A DNA stretch of 64,000 nucleotides from Cryobacterium sp. PAMC25264 (GTDB lineage: Bacteria; Actinomycetota; Actinomycetes; Actinomycetales; Microbacteriaceae). The position numbers and the translations under genes are program-made. The DNA lies in contig NZ_CP080383.1 in NCBI RefSeq assembly GCF_019443325.1, positions 3,844,001 through 3,908,000 on the forward strand. The letters run 5' to 3'. This document shows, piece by piece, positions 1 through 8,244 of this stretch. Below the pieces are notes generated by a model. It was not told where the DNA came from and did no database searches. It was given only the letters and a program-made list of their open reading frames with translations. Position 1 is the stretch's first letter. Every line of letters begins with the position of its first letter.

Positions 1-1
1 C

Positions 2-178
2 CGGGACGTGCAACTCACCGAGGTGGAGGTGGCCCGCCGGCCTGCCATCATCAAGAACTATCTCCAGCGTGCTCCCGGCGCCCGCCCGCACATCCCGGTC
101 GACAAGGATGCGCCGCTGGCGGACTTCGCGGCGATCGCGGCCGACTACCCGGTCTTCGAGATCGGCCGGGTGCGCTGA
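2..178 (+). CDS. C-terminal end of a nitroreductase/deazaflavin-dependent oxidoreductase family protein (partial)
   Basis: The reading frame is open from the window edge to TGA at 176-178 and gives about 58 residues with no start. The segment includes RPAIIKNYLQ, APGARPHIPVDKDAP and a final YPVFEIG. This is the usual ending of the small F420 (deazaflavin)-dependent nitroreductase/quinone reductase family (DUF385), in which PGARPHxPVD is well conserved near the C-terminus. Cofactor-binding residues lie upstream of the window, so activity cannot be judged. It is separated from the next gene by about 340 bp and is probably not in its operon. Confidence 0.6.
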   Translation, partial: RDVQLTEVEVARRPAIIKNYLQRAPGARPHIPVDKDAPLADFAAIAADYPVFEIGRVR

Positions 179-519
179 CCGAGCCGCGAGTCGGACGGGC
201 GGCCGGGCGGCCGGACGGGCGGATGGGCGGCCGGTCAGAAGGAAGAGGCGGGCCACCCCGATGACGACCCACCCCAAGCGGGGATGCTTCTGGTGTGACC
301 TCGGCCAGGCCCTATCAACGGTGCCTCAGGGCCACACTTCGGGGAACACCCCCGTTCGGGGGCAGTGTATCCCCGAATTCACCGGTTCGTAAGGCCTGGA
401 GGGCGACGGATCTGGCCGGGTCGCCGGTTGTTTTGGCAAGATATTCTGACAGGTGTCGCAGCGTTCGGGGAGCCGGCGCCGCGGAGTGGATGGCGCGGTT
501 GGCGCACCGGAGGAGAACA
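179..519. other. Intergenic region with GC-rich decamer repeats and a nested hairpin
   Basis: No convincing gene lies here. Positions 194-235 are a run of imperfect GGGCGGCCGG-type repeats. Positions 340-375 form a nested hairpin: outer CGGGG/CCCCG and inner CCCCCG-TT-CGGGGG, possibly a terminator-like or regulatory structure. A good ribosome binding site, AGGAG, sits at 511-515 before the next gene. I could not place a convincing promoter. Confidence 0.4.
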
Positions 520-1731
520 ATGGCAACGCAGTCAGGCGCGGCAACGCAGGGTGCACCCGGGGCGCCGGTGGCCGCAGCTCCGGCGGCGGATGCTGCGGTG
601 TCGGCACCGGTCTGGGTGCGGGGCGTCCGACGCCGACCCGAATCCGCGGTCGGAGCGGCCGGCGTGATGGCCGCGGAGCTGCACGAGCCGGGCAGCCCTG
701 CCGCCGTGGCCGCTGCCGCGTGGGCGGTGGACGGCGACGCGGGCCGCGCCATCCGGTTCGCCGTGGACACGGCGCGCCTGTTGCCGCCGCCCGGTGCGGG
801 GCAGACCCTGCTCCTCTTCGATGCTCTGGCCAGCGCGGCGGCGGCCGACCTCACCGCGGCACGAGTGCTGGAGGCGCACACCGATGCGTTGACCATCCTT
901 CGCCAGGCTCACGGGGACACGGCGGCGCCCGGCTCGACCGGCGCCGGCACGCAGAGCTGGGGGGTCTTCGCCGCCGAGGGACCCGGAGTGCGGCTGTCCG
1001 CCACCCGCAGCGATGGCGCGCCCGGCGATTCCGGCTGGCAGCTCGACGGCACCAAGCCGTGGTGCTCGCTGGCGGGCTCGCTCAGTCACGCCCTGGTGAC
1101 CGCCCACACCACCCCCGCTGGCGCCGAACCCCGGCACCGCCGACTGTTCGCGGTCGACCTCGGCGACCCCGGGGTGCGGGTGCACGAGGGCAGCTGGGTC
1201 GCTACCGGGCTGACCCAGGTGCCCAGCGGCCCCGTGGACTTCAGCGCGGTTCCCGCCGTGCCGGTAGGCGACGACGACTGGTATCTGAGCCGGCCCGGGT
1301 TCAGTTGGGGCGGCATCCAGGTGGCGGCCTGCTGGTGGGGCGGTGCCGTGGGTGTGGCCCGGCAGCTGCGCCGGGCCGCAGAGGGCCGTGCGCCCGACCA
1401 GATCATGCGGGCCCATCTCGGCGCGGTCGACCTGGCGCTGCTCGGCGCCGGGGCTGCCCTCTGTGATGCCGCGACCGCGATCGACGCGGGCGAGGCCGTG
1501 GGGTCCGATGGTGTGCTGCTCGCCGCGCGGGTGCGCGGGCTGGTGGCCCGCACGGTCGACGAGGTGCTGACCCGGGTGGGACACGCGCTCGGCCCGGCGC
1601 CGCTCGCGCTCGACGCCCGACACGCCCGACGGGTCGCCGACCTGACCCTGTACGTGCGGCAGCACCATGCCGAGCGTGACGACGCGGCGCTCGGCGACCG
1701 CGTGCTCGGCAAGGAGCTCCCGGCATGGTGA
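520..1731 (+). CDS. Acyl-CoA dehydrogenase-like flavoprotein of an amino-sugar modification cluster
   Basis: This is a 403-residue protein in the acyl-CoA dehydrogenase fold. Recognisable features are WGVFAAEGPGVRL followed by LDGTKPWCSLAGSLSHALVTA in the middle beta domain, and an all-alpha C-terminus ending RVLGKELPAW. The frame stays open upstream to 295, but ATG at 520 follows an AGGAG site and begins the conserved protein, so I chose it. The stop overlaps the start of the next gene by 7 bases, which indicates translational coupling. Some family members are N-oxygenases acting on nucleotide amino sugars rather than on acyl-CoA. The neighbours (deacetylase, methyltransferase, glycosyltransferase) make a sugar or lipid-sugar substrate plausible, but this is inference. 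Confidence 0.75.
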   Translation: MATQSGAATQGAPGAPVAAAPAADAAVSAPVWVRGVRRRPESAVGAAGVMAAELHEPGSPAAVAAAAWAVDGDAGRAIRFAVDTARLLPPPGAGQTLLLFDALASAAAADLTAARVLEAHTDALTILRQAHGDTAAPGSTGAGTQSWGVFAAEGPGVRLSATRSDGAPGDSGWQLDGTKPWCSLAGSLSHALVTAHTTPAGAEPRHRRLFAVDLGDPGVRVHEGSWVATGLTQVPSGPVDFSAVPAVPVGDDDWYLSRPGFSWGGIQVAACWWGGAVGVARQLRRAAEGRAPDQIMRAHLGAVDLALLGAGAALCDAATAIDAGEAVGSDGVLLAARVRGLVARTVDEVLTRVGHALGPAPLALDARHARRVADLTLYVRQHHAERDDAALGDRVLGKELPAW

Positions 1732-3218
1732 CCTTCACTCACAACGGCGGCGGAACCAGCGAAGAGGTCTGGCAGGGTGCCGACTGGGCGGTGCGCGCCC
1801 GGCCGCTTACCCTGTCCGGTTGTGACCGGCTCGTGGTCGTCGCGGCGCACCCCGACGACGAGTCCCTCGGTGCCGGCGGCCTGATCGTCGCGGCCGCGGC
1901 CCAGGGGATCCCGGTCACCGTGATCGTGGCCAGCAACGGAGAGGCCTCGCATCCACACTCGCCCACCACCACACCCGCCGGCCTCGCGGTGGTGCGCCGT
2001 GCCGAGGTGGTGGCCGCCGTGCGCGCGCTGACGCCGGCGGCGCGCATCCGACTGCTCGACCTGCCCGACGGCAGGCTCGCGGCGCACCGTGCCGAGCTGG
2101 CCGACGCGCTCGTGGCCGAGGCTGGGGCGGATGCGCCTGTGGATGCACCCGCGGATGCCCGTGGGGTGTGGCTGGTCGCCCCGTGGCGGAAGGATGGTCA
2201 CCCCGACCACACCGCGGCCGGCGAGGCAGCGGCGCTCGTGGCCGCCCGCATCGGCGCCCGGCTGTTGGAGTACCCCATCTGGGCCTGGCACTGGTCGACC
2301 CCGGCGGATGATGTCTGGCCGGCCGGCGACGGCGCCGAGGTGCTGTATTCGATCGCCCTGGGCGCGGCGGGTCATGCTCGCAAGGGCACCGCGATGGCCG
2401 CGCACGTCAGCCAGGTACGTCCGCTCTCGGCCTGTCCCGGCGATGAGGCCATCGTGCAGCCGGGCTTCGCCGCACACTTCGAACGACCCTGGGAGATGTT
2501 CCTGGAGGCGACGCCCCCGCTCGGGCGTGCATCCGACGCCGCGGAGGCGCCCGGCAGGCCGGTGCCCGACGCGCCCACAGCCGACCGCTCCGTGCCCGAT
2601 ACGCCGGCGCCCGGCAGCCTGACCGCCGAGTTCTTCGACGACTTCTACGCCGGCTCGGATGACCCGTGGGGCTTCGAGACCCGGTGGTACGAGTCGCGCA
2701 AGCGCGCCGCCACCCTGGCCGCGCTGCCACTCAAACGATACGGTGCGGCGCTCGAGCTGGGCTGCTCCATCGGGGTGCTCAGCCGCGACCTCGCGGACCG
2801 CTGCGACACCCTCCTCGCCACCGACCTCGCCGAGCGGGCGCTCGACGTGGCCCGCCGCCGGCTGGCTGGGCTCCCCGGGGTCACCGTTGAACAACGCATC
2901 CTGCCCGCCGAGTGGCCGGAAGGCAGCTTCGATCTGGTCGTGCTGTCAGAGATCGGCTACTACTGCTCTTCGGCCGACCTGGACGTGCTCCTCACCCGCT
3001 GCCGGGACAGCCTCGCGCCCGGCGGATCGCTCGTGGCCTGCCACTGGCGGCACCCGGTGGGCGAATACCCGCTCGGCGGCGACGACGTGCACGCCGCACT
3101 GGCCGCACTGCCGGGCCTGGAGCGCACCGTGCTGCATCTGGAGCGCGACTTCGTGCTCGAGGTCTACGAACCGGCGCCGGCCCGCTCTGTCGCCCAGCGT
3201 GAGGGCTTGGCGCCGTGA
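1725..3218 (+). CDS. Bifunctional PIG-L family deacetylase / NodS-like SAM methyltransferase
   Basis: A 497-residue two-domain protein. The N-terminal PIG-L/LmbE deacetylase domain carries the zinc-binding AHPDDESLGAGG at about residues 40-51 and the downstream DGHPDHTAAGEAA. These enzymes remove acetyl groups from N-acetylated sugars. A Pro/Ala-rich linker follows (about 265-292). The C-terminal class I methyltransferase has the SAM-binding motif LELGCSIGVLS near residue 342 and resembles NodS, which N-methylates deacetylated chitooligosaccharides. The two activities in one chain fit deacetylation followed by N-methylation of an amino sugar. The gene overlaps both neighbours (7 bases upstream, GTGA downstream). 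The real substrate is unknown. Confidence 0.85.
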   Translation: MVTFTHNGGGTSEEVWQGADWAVRARPLTLSGCDRLVVVAAHPDDESLGAGGLIVAAAAQGIPVTVIVASNGEASHPHSPTTTPAGLAVVRRAEVVAAVRALTPAARIRLLDLPDGRLAAHRAELADALVAEAGADAPVDAPADARGVWLVAPWRKDGHPDHTAAGEAAALVAARIGARLLEYPIWAWHWSTPADDVWPAGDGAEVLYSIALGAAGHARKGTAMAAHVSQVRPLSACPGDEAIVQPGFAAHFERPWEMFLEATPPLGRASDAAEAPGRPVPDAPTADRSVPDTPAPGSLTAEFFDDFYAGSDDPWGFETRWYESRKRAATLAALPLKRYGAALELGCSIGVLSRDLADRCDTLLATDLAERALDVARRRLAGLPGVTVEQRILPAEWPEGSFDLVVLSEIGYYCSSADLDVLLTRCRDSLAPGGSLVACHWRHPVGEYPLGGDDVHAALAALPGLERTVLHLERDFVLEVYEPAPARSVAQREGLAP

Positions 3219-3949
3219 CCAGGCCACCCGACACCCCGCACCGTGAGACCGCACGGATCGATGCCGTGCTCGTGGTGGTGCCCGCCCGCAACGAGGAGAG
3301 CCGGCTGCCGCGCTGCCTGGCCGCCCTGGCCGAGGCCGTGGCTGTGGTGCGGGAGGAGTTCGGTGCCGACGCCCCGGCCATCTCGGTGCTTGTCGTGCTC
3401 GACCGGTGCACCGACGGCTCAGCCGATGTCGTAGCCGAGCGGCCCCGATTCCTCACAATGGAGAGCGACGCCGGCTCGGTCGGCACGGCCCGGCGCCTCG
3501 GGGTCGACCGGCTGCTGGCCGGCGCCGTCCCGGAGCACACCTGGGTGGCCACGACGGATGCCGACTCCGCCGTCCCCAGCCGCTGGCTGGCCGTGCAGCT
3601 GGCGCTCGCCGAGGCCGGCACCGAGCTGATGCTGGGCACGGTGCTGCCCGACGCCGACCTCCCCACCGCGGAGCGCGCCCGCTGGCACGACGAGCACAGC
3701 CTGGTGGACGGGCATCCACACGTGCACGGCGCCAACCTGGGCGTGCGGGCGGACCGGTACCTCGCCGCCGGGGGCTTCAGCGACGTCGACTCCGACGAGG
3801 ACGTGCTGCTGGTGGGGGAGCTGCGCCGTCTGGGCGTGCACGAGTGCCGCACGGCCCTCATCCCGGTGCTCACCTCGGGCCGCCTGAACGGCCGGGCGCC
3901 TGGTGGATTCGGCGGCTACCTGACCGATCAGGTGGCCGCCAACCGCTAG
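3215..3949 (+). CDS. Family 2 glycosyltransferase
   Basis: A 244-residue GT-A fold enzyme starting at GTG 3215, overlapping the previous stop by 4 bases. It has VVVPARNEESRLP at the N-terminus, then VVLDRCTDGS, the metal-binding region ATTDADS near residue 113, and HVHGANLGVR followed by SDVDSDEDVLL. There is no transmembrane segment, so it is probably cytoplasmic. It likely transfers a sugar in the same pathway as the two preceding genes. The next gene runs on the opposite strand, so this is the end of the three-gene operon. Confidence 0.8.
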   Translation: MTRPPDTPHRETARIDAVLVVVPARNEESRLPRCLAALAEAVAVVREEFGADAPAISVLVVLDRCTDGSADVVAERPRFLTMESDAGSVGTARRLGVDRLLAGAVPEHTWVATTDADSAVPSRWLAVQLALAEAGTELMLGTVLPDADLPTAERARWHDEHSLVDGHPHVHGANLGVRADRYLAAGGFSDVDSDEDVLLVGELRRLGVHECRTALIPVLTSGRLNGRAPGGFGGYLTDQVAANR

Positions 3950-3952
3950 GGC

Positions 3953-4705
3953 CTAAGCGGACGGGACGACAACCTCGGTGAGCTCAGGGCGCTTGGGCGG
4001 GCGACCGTCGCCGGAGGACCGGCCGGTGAGCCGGCGCCCGATCCAGGGCAACACGTAGGCGGCGTAGTACGCGGCGGTGTCCTGGATGAGCTCGCGTGGC
4101 GGGGCCTCGCCGGCCTCACCCTGCGCCCAACCGGCCGGCACCGGGACGCCGAGAGCGGTGAGAACGTGGGTGGCCACCCGGGTGTGCCCGCAGGCATTGA
4201 GGTGCAGCTTGTCGGCCGACCAGAACCGGCTCTGCATGAGTTCGGTGTCGATCCAGTTGTCGACCAGGGTGACGCCGGGCTTGCCGAAGGTGTCCCTGGC
4301 GGCCTCGGCGAGCCTGTCGCCGCGCTTCTGCATGAGCGAGCCGAGCGGCAGATGCCGGGACGGGTTGCCGCCGCTGAGCACCACCACATGGATGCCGTCG
4401 GCCACCGCCTTGTCGACGACCCGGTCGAGCAGGTCCACAACGTAGGAGATCTCCACCCGGGGCCGCATCATGTCGTTGCCGCCGCCGCACACCGTGAGCA
4501 GGTCGGGCTTCAACGCGAGGGCCGGCTCCAACTGGTCGTTCACGATGGGGCCGAGCAGCTTGCCACGGACGGCGAGATTGGCATACGAGACCGGCTCGGG
4601 GCTCGCCGCCGCCAGTCCAAGCGCAACCAAGTCGGCCCATCCGCGCACCTGGCCGTCGGGCAGGTCGTCGCCGACGCCTTCGGTGAAGCTGTCGCCGATG
4701 GCCAC
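3953..4705 (-). CDS. SGNH/GDSL-family hydrolase
   Basis: The protein shows block I AIGDSFTEG (nucleophile Ser), block III GGGNDMM and the Asp/His block DKLHLNACGHTRV, so the SGNH esterase/lipase catalytic set is complete. There is no signal peptide, so it is likely cytoplasmic. The start is uncertain. The frame continues upstream through a sensible N-terminus (EPHSSPSTLQPYRRYVAIGDS) to about 4756, but GTG 4705 is the only standard start codon after the preceding gene ends. It directly precedes AIGDS and probably trims the first strand. The true start may be a rare codon near 4756-4771 or may be hidden by a base error. The gene follows the HEAT gene closely on the same strand. Confidence 0.75.
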   Translation of the reverse strand: MAIGDSFTEGVGDDLPDGQVRGWADLVALGLAAASPEPVSYANLAVRGKLLGPIVNDQLEPALALKPDLLTVCGGGNDMMRPRVEISYVVDLLDRVVDKAVADGIHVVVLSGGNPSRHLPLGSLMQKRGDRLAEAARDTFGKPGVTLVDNWIDTELMQSRFWSADKLHLNACGHTRVATHVLTALGVPVPAGWAQGEAGEAPPRELIQDTAAYYAAYVLPWIGRRLTGRSSGDGRPPKRPELTEVVVPSA

Positions 4706-4767
4706 GTACCGCCGGTACGGCTGCAGGGTCGACGGCGACGAGTGGGGCTCCTGGATGGCGTTCGTGG

Positions 4768-5309
4768 TTACTCCTTGGGCAGGTTCAGACGGCTGACGAT
4801 GGCGTCGCGGGCCTGCTGGGCGGCGCGGCGAACGTCCTTGTCGGGGTCGCGCAGTCGCACGGTGATGGTGGGGATGTCCTGCTCGCGACCCTGCAGGGCG
4901 AGGGCGTTGAGGGCGGCGACGCGAACGCGGGGGACCTCGTCGGTGGTCGCCTTCACGAGCTTGGGCGCGACATCCAATTTGCGGAGCATGACGACCTTCG
5001 CGCACATTTCGCGGATGCGCCACGCCTCGTTGTTGAGGCCGACGACGACATACGGTGCCGCGGAGTCGTTCCACACGTGCAGCAGCGCGCGGGCGCCCCA
5101 CAGCTCGGGCCAGTACAGCGCCGGGGCACCCTCGAGGATGCCGAGCGCGTGCCGGCCACCCACGTAGAGGAGGAAGTCCTTGCCGGCGTTCTTGCCGCGC
5201 ATGAGGGCGACGGAGTGGTCGACGACGGTGGACTCGCCATAGTGTTCGACGGCCTTGGCGAGGCGCTCGGCCGTGGGCAGGTCGATCGGAAGATCGGGGT
5301 GGGGGTCAA
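4768..5309 (-). CDS. HEAT-repeat protein (start obscured by a probable one-base deletion)
   Basis: The clear part (ATG 5202 to TAA 4768) encodes 144 residues with repeated helical units (VPRVRVAALNALAL, PDKDVRRAAQQARDAIV) typical of HEAT/PBS-lyase-like scaffolds. Upstream codons in the same frame read sensibly back to 5308 (DLPTAERLAKAVEHYGES) but contain no ATG, GTG or TTG before an in-frame stop. Adding one C to the CCCC run at about 5297-5300 joins this to a TTG start at 5309 and gives a protein of about 180 residues. I therefore treat the native gene as 4768-5309 with a missing base. An ATT start at 5310 is the alternative. The partner is unknown. Confidence 0.6.
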
Positions 5310-5312
5310 TTT

Positions 5313-5337
5313 GTTATGCATAACGTGTCCACGTTAT
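5313..5337. promoter_or_regulatory. Two overlapping palindromes (operator candidate)
   Basis: Positions 5313-5324 are the perfect 12-bp palindrome GTTATGCATAAC. Positions 5320-5337 are an 18-bp palindrome with a 2-nt centre: ATAACGTG-TC-CACGTTAT. They share ATAAC and lie immediately upstream of the HEAT gene and about 160 bp upstream of metN. The A/T-rich centre in a GC-rich genome and the double dyad suggest a repressor site rather than a terminator. The binding protein is unknown. Confidence 0.45.
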
Positions 5338-5415
5338 CCCTCTACGGGGGTCGACGCGGCAAGGAAAGGCCACCCGACACATTCCTTCACACTGATTTGG
5401 CCCGCGGCGTTGCGG

Positions 5416-5445
5416 TTGACAGACTCGGAAGGACTGGGGTAGAAG
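5416..5445 (+). promoter_or_regulatory. Predicted promoter of the metNIQ operon
   Basis: TTGACA at 5416-5421 is followed after 18 bp by TAGAAG at 5440-5445. This is a good housekeeping-type promoter oriented toward metN, leaving an untranslated leader of about 42 nt. I saw no recognisable SAM riboswitch in the leader. Confidence 0.5.
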
Positions 5446-5493
5446 CCGCCAGAACGCACCACCCGACCGTGCAGCCCTAACCTCAGGACCACC

Positions 5494-6479
5494 GTGATCT
5501 CCGTTCAGCACGTCTCCAAGACCTTCCGCTCCGGCGGCACGGTCACCGCCGCCCTGCAGGACGTCTCTCTCGAGGTGGCGGAGGGCGAGATCTTCGGCGT
5601 GATCGGCCAGAGCGGTGCCGGCAAGAGCACCCTGATCCGGGCGGTCAATCTGCTCGAACGTCCCGATTCCGGCACCGTCACGGTGGACGGTGACGAGCTC
5701 ACCGCCCTCGCGCCCGCCGAGCTTCGCCGGGCACGCCGCAAGATCGGCATGGTCTTCCAGCACTTCAACCTTCTCGCCGGGCGCACCGTGCGCGGCAACG
5801 TCGAACTGGGCCTGGAGATCAGTGGAGTGGACGGTGACGAGCGCCGCCGCCGGGCCCTGGAGATCCTCGACCTCGTCGGACTCGACGACAAGGCCGGCGC
5901 CTACCCCGCCGAACTCTCCGGCGGGCAGAAGCAGCGCGTGGGCATCGCCCGGGCGCTGGCCGGCAACCCCAAGGTGCTGCTCTCCGACGAGGCCACCAGC
6001 GCGCTCGACCCGGAGACCACCCGGTCGATCCTCGACCTGGTCAAGAAGATCAACACCGACCTGGGCCTCACTGTGCTGCTGATCACCCACGAGATGGATG
6101 TCGTCAAGCGCATCTGCGACTCCGCCGCGCTCATCGAGGGTGGCCGCATCGTCGAACAGGGCCGCATCGTCTCGCTCATCTCCACCGCCGGCTCCCGGCT
6201 GGCGCACGAACTCTTCCCGCTCGGCGACGCCCCGTCGCTGCCGGGGACACGGTGATCGACATCACCTTCAGCGGCGGATCGGCCGACCGGCCGGTGATCG
6301 CCCAGCTGGCGCGCACCTACGGGCTGGATGTGTCCATCCTCGGCGCGGCCATCGAGACCATCGGCGGCAACCAGGCCGGGCGCACCCGCCTGGCCCTGCC
6401 GGGGAGTCCGGCGGGCAACGCCGGGCCCATCGAGGACCTGCGCAGCCAGGGCATGCTCGTCGAAATCGTGGGGGAGTAA
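5494..6479 (+). CDS. metN: Methionine ABC importer ATP-binding subunit MetN (apparent frameshift before the NIL domain)
   Basis: From GTG 5494 the frame encodes an ATPase with Walker [11 protein letters not shown], a Q-loop ([14 protein letters not shown]), signature [15 protein letters not shown], Walker [13 protein letters not shown] and H-loop [10 protein letters not shown]. It stops at 6253-6255 after 253 residues. The family's C-terminal NIL domain (methionine-sensing, trans-inhibition) is intact in another frame from 6252 to 6479 ([19 protein letters not shown] ...). One extra G in the GGGG run near 6242-6245 gives continuous [13 protein letters not shown] and a normal length of about 328 residues. 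I read it as one gene with a missing base. The alternative is a real split with GTGA-coupled translation. It heads the metN-metI-metQ operon. Confidence 0.85.
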
Positions 6480-6481
6480 CC

Positions 6482-7249
6482 GTGCTTCTGGATCCATCAC
6501 TGCCGCAGTTCTGGTCGGACCTGTTCCAGGTTCTGCTCATCGGCACCGGTCAGACCCTCTATATGGTGGGCGTCTCGCTGCTCATCACGGTCATCGTGGG
6601 GCTGCCGTTGGGCATCCTGCTCGTCGGCACCGAACCCGGTGGCCTGTTCGAGAGTCCGTTCGGCTCGCGCCGGGCCGGCCGGGTGATCAACCGGGTGCTC
6701 GATTTCATCGTGAACCTCGGCCGCAGCGTGCCGTTCATCATCCTCATGGTCGCGCTGATCCCGTTCACCCGTCTTGTGGTGGGCACCTTCATCGGCCCCA
6801 CCGCCGCCATCGTTCCGCTGGCGGTGGTGGCGATCCCGTTCTTCGCCCGCATGGTGGAGATCGCGATCAAGGAGGTGGACACGGGCCTGATCGAGGCGGC
6901 CGAGTCGTTGGGCGCCACCCGCTGGCAGATCGTGTCGAAGGTGCTCGTGCCCGAGGCGCTCGCCCCGATGATCCTGGGGCTCTCCACCACGGTGACGTCC
7001 ATCATCAACTTCTCCGCCATGGTCGGCACCGTCGCCGGCGGTGGCCTGGGCGATGTCGCCGTGCGGTACGGCTACCAGCGTTACAGCACCATCCACATGG
7101 TCGCCGTGATCATCGTGATCTTCGTGATCGTGATGCTGTTGCAGGGGCTGGCGACGATGCTGGCCAAGCGTTTCGCGCACCGCTCCCGGCCGAGCCGCGC
7201 GGAGAAGGCCGTGCCGGCCCTCCGCGCCGGCGTCGTCACCGGCGTCTGA
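6482..7249 (+). CDS. metI: Methionine ABC importer permease MetI
   Basis: A 255-residue membrane protein with about five to six hydrophobic helices and the EAA loop EAAESLGATRWQIVSKVLVPEA that contacts the ATPase. NFSAMVGTVAGGGLGDVAVRYGY is characteristic of MetI. GTG 6482 is chosen because it follows the NIL-domain stop by 2 bases and begins just before the first membrane helix. The longer open frame upstream lies inside metN. It forms the MetNIQ D-methionine/L-methionine importer with its neighbours. Confidence 0.9.
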   Translation: MLLDPSLPQFWSDLFQVLLIGTGQTLYMVGVSLLITVIVGLPLGILLVGTEPGGLFESPFGSRRAGRVINRVLDFIVNLGRSVPFIILMVALIPFTRLVVGTFIGPTAAIVPLAVVAIPFFARMVEIAIKEVDTGLIEAAESLGATRWQIVSKVLVPEALAPMILGLSTTVTSIINFSAMVGTVAGGGLGDVAVRYGYQRYSTIHMVAVIIVIFVIVMLLQGLATMLAKRFAHRSRPSRAEKAVPALRAGVVTGV

Positions 7250-7345
7250 GCTGCCCCCTTCCCACCCCCTGTCTCACCCGGTCGCGTCGAAGTCAGCATG
7301 ACGGCGCGGCTCTCACCACCCGCCACCCACGAGAAGAGTCCTCCC

Positions 7346-8179
7346 ATGCAGTTCACCTCACGCAGCACGCGCCTTGCTGGTGCCGCCGTTGCCATCTCCG
7401 CCCTGTTCGCCCTCACGGCCTGCGCCGGCTCCTCCGACGCGCCGGCCGCCAGCGGCGGAGCCGATGACCTCGGCACCGTCACCGTGGGCGCCCTGGCCAC
7501 CCCGGCCGGCGACATCCTCAAGTTCGTGCAGGACAACCTCGCCGCCGACGCGGGCCTGGAAATCACCTTCCAGGACTTCACCGACTACAACACCCCCAAC
7601 GTGGCCCTGTCCGACGGCTCGATCGACGCGAACCTGTTCCAGAACGCCACGTTCCTCAAGACCTACAACGAGCAGGCCGGCGGCAGCCTGGTCAGCGTCG
7701 GCGAGATCTACCTGCCCAGCGCCGCGTTCTACAGCAACACCGTGAAGTCGCTCGACGACCTCAAGGACGGCGCTACCATCGCCATTCCGAACGACCCGAC
7801 CAACGAGGGCCGCGCCCTCAAGATCCTGGCCGGCGAAGGCCTGATCGAGACGACGGATGAGCCCACCTCGCTCGCCGACATCACCGAGAACCCGAACAAG
7901 TACGAGTTCCGCGAGATCGAGAACGCCACCCTGCCGCAGGCCGTGCAGGACGTCGACGCGGCGTTCGTGACAATCTCGTTCGCCCTGCCGGCCGGCCTCA
8001 CCGCCGACCAGGCGATCCTGATCGAGGGCTCCGACAGCCCCTACGCCAACGTGCTGGCCACCACGCCCGAGCTCGAGAACGATCCGCGCATCGTCAAGCT
8101 CAAGGAACTGCTGCTCTCCCCGGAGACCCAGAAGTACATGCTCGACACCTGGGGCGGCTTGGTCATCCCGTCCGTCTAG
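7346..8179 (+). CDS. metQ: Methionine-binding lipoprotein MetQ
   Basis: A 277-residue NlpA-family solute-binding lipoprotein. The signal peptide ends with lipobox LTAC (residues about 19-22), giving a diacylglyceryl-Cys anchor. The mature part has TVGALATPAGDILKFV, DFTDYNTPN and NLFQN, as expected for methionine-binding proteins. ATG 7346 is used rather than the in-frame ATG at 7298 because it gives a standard signal peptide. It is the last gene of metNIQ. The stop at 8177-8179 is followed within 4 bases by a palindromic repeat likely to act as terminator. Confidence 0.9.
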   Translation: MQFTSRSTRLAGAAVAISALFALTACAGSSDAPAASGGADDLGTVTVGALATPAGDILKFVQDNLAADAGLEITFQDFTDYNTPNVALSDGSIDANLFQNATFLKTYNEQAGGSLVSVGEIYLPSAAFYSNTVKSLDDLKDGATIAIPNDPTNEGRALKILAGEGLIETTDEPTSLADITENPNKYEFREIENATLPQAVQDVDAAFVTISFALPAGLTADQAILIEGSDSPYANVLATTPELENDPRIVKLKELLLSPETQKYMLDTWGGLVIPSV

Positions 8180-8181
8180 GT

Positions 8182-8244
8182 TCGCGAACTGTGAGTTAAG
8201 CACCTAAAACTTGCGAATTCTGGTGCTTTTCTCACAGTTCGCGG
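8182..8244. repeat. CCGCGAACTGTGAG palindrome, copy A (between metQ and a GNAT gene)
   Basis: Left arm TCGCGAACTGTGAGTTAAG (8182-8200) pairs with a right arm ending CTCACAGTTCGCGG (8231-8244), with GCACC/GGTGC continuing the stem. It lies between convergent genes. The TGA stop of the GNAT gene (8232-8234, minus strand) is part of the right arm. It is one of five copies in the window and probably works as a two-way terminator. Confidence 0.8.

Noticed and set aside
1086..2894. Long antisense reading frames opposite real genes (also 8971-10704 and 47879-49273)
   Set aside because: High GC lengthens frames on the opposite strand. Their translations are Arg/Gly/Ala/His-rich with no family motif, and real genes occupy the other strand.
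5340..5493. SAM riboswitch before metN
   Set aside because: I could not identify the conserved core of SAM-I, SAM-II or SAM-IV. The predicted promoter leaves only about 42 nt of leader, too short for these classes.
6252..6479. Independent small NIL-domain gene
   Set aside because: The domain fits MetN's missing C-terminus exactly with one added G, and the same type of error recurs across the window. It is kept as part of metN, with the split noted as an alternative.
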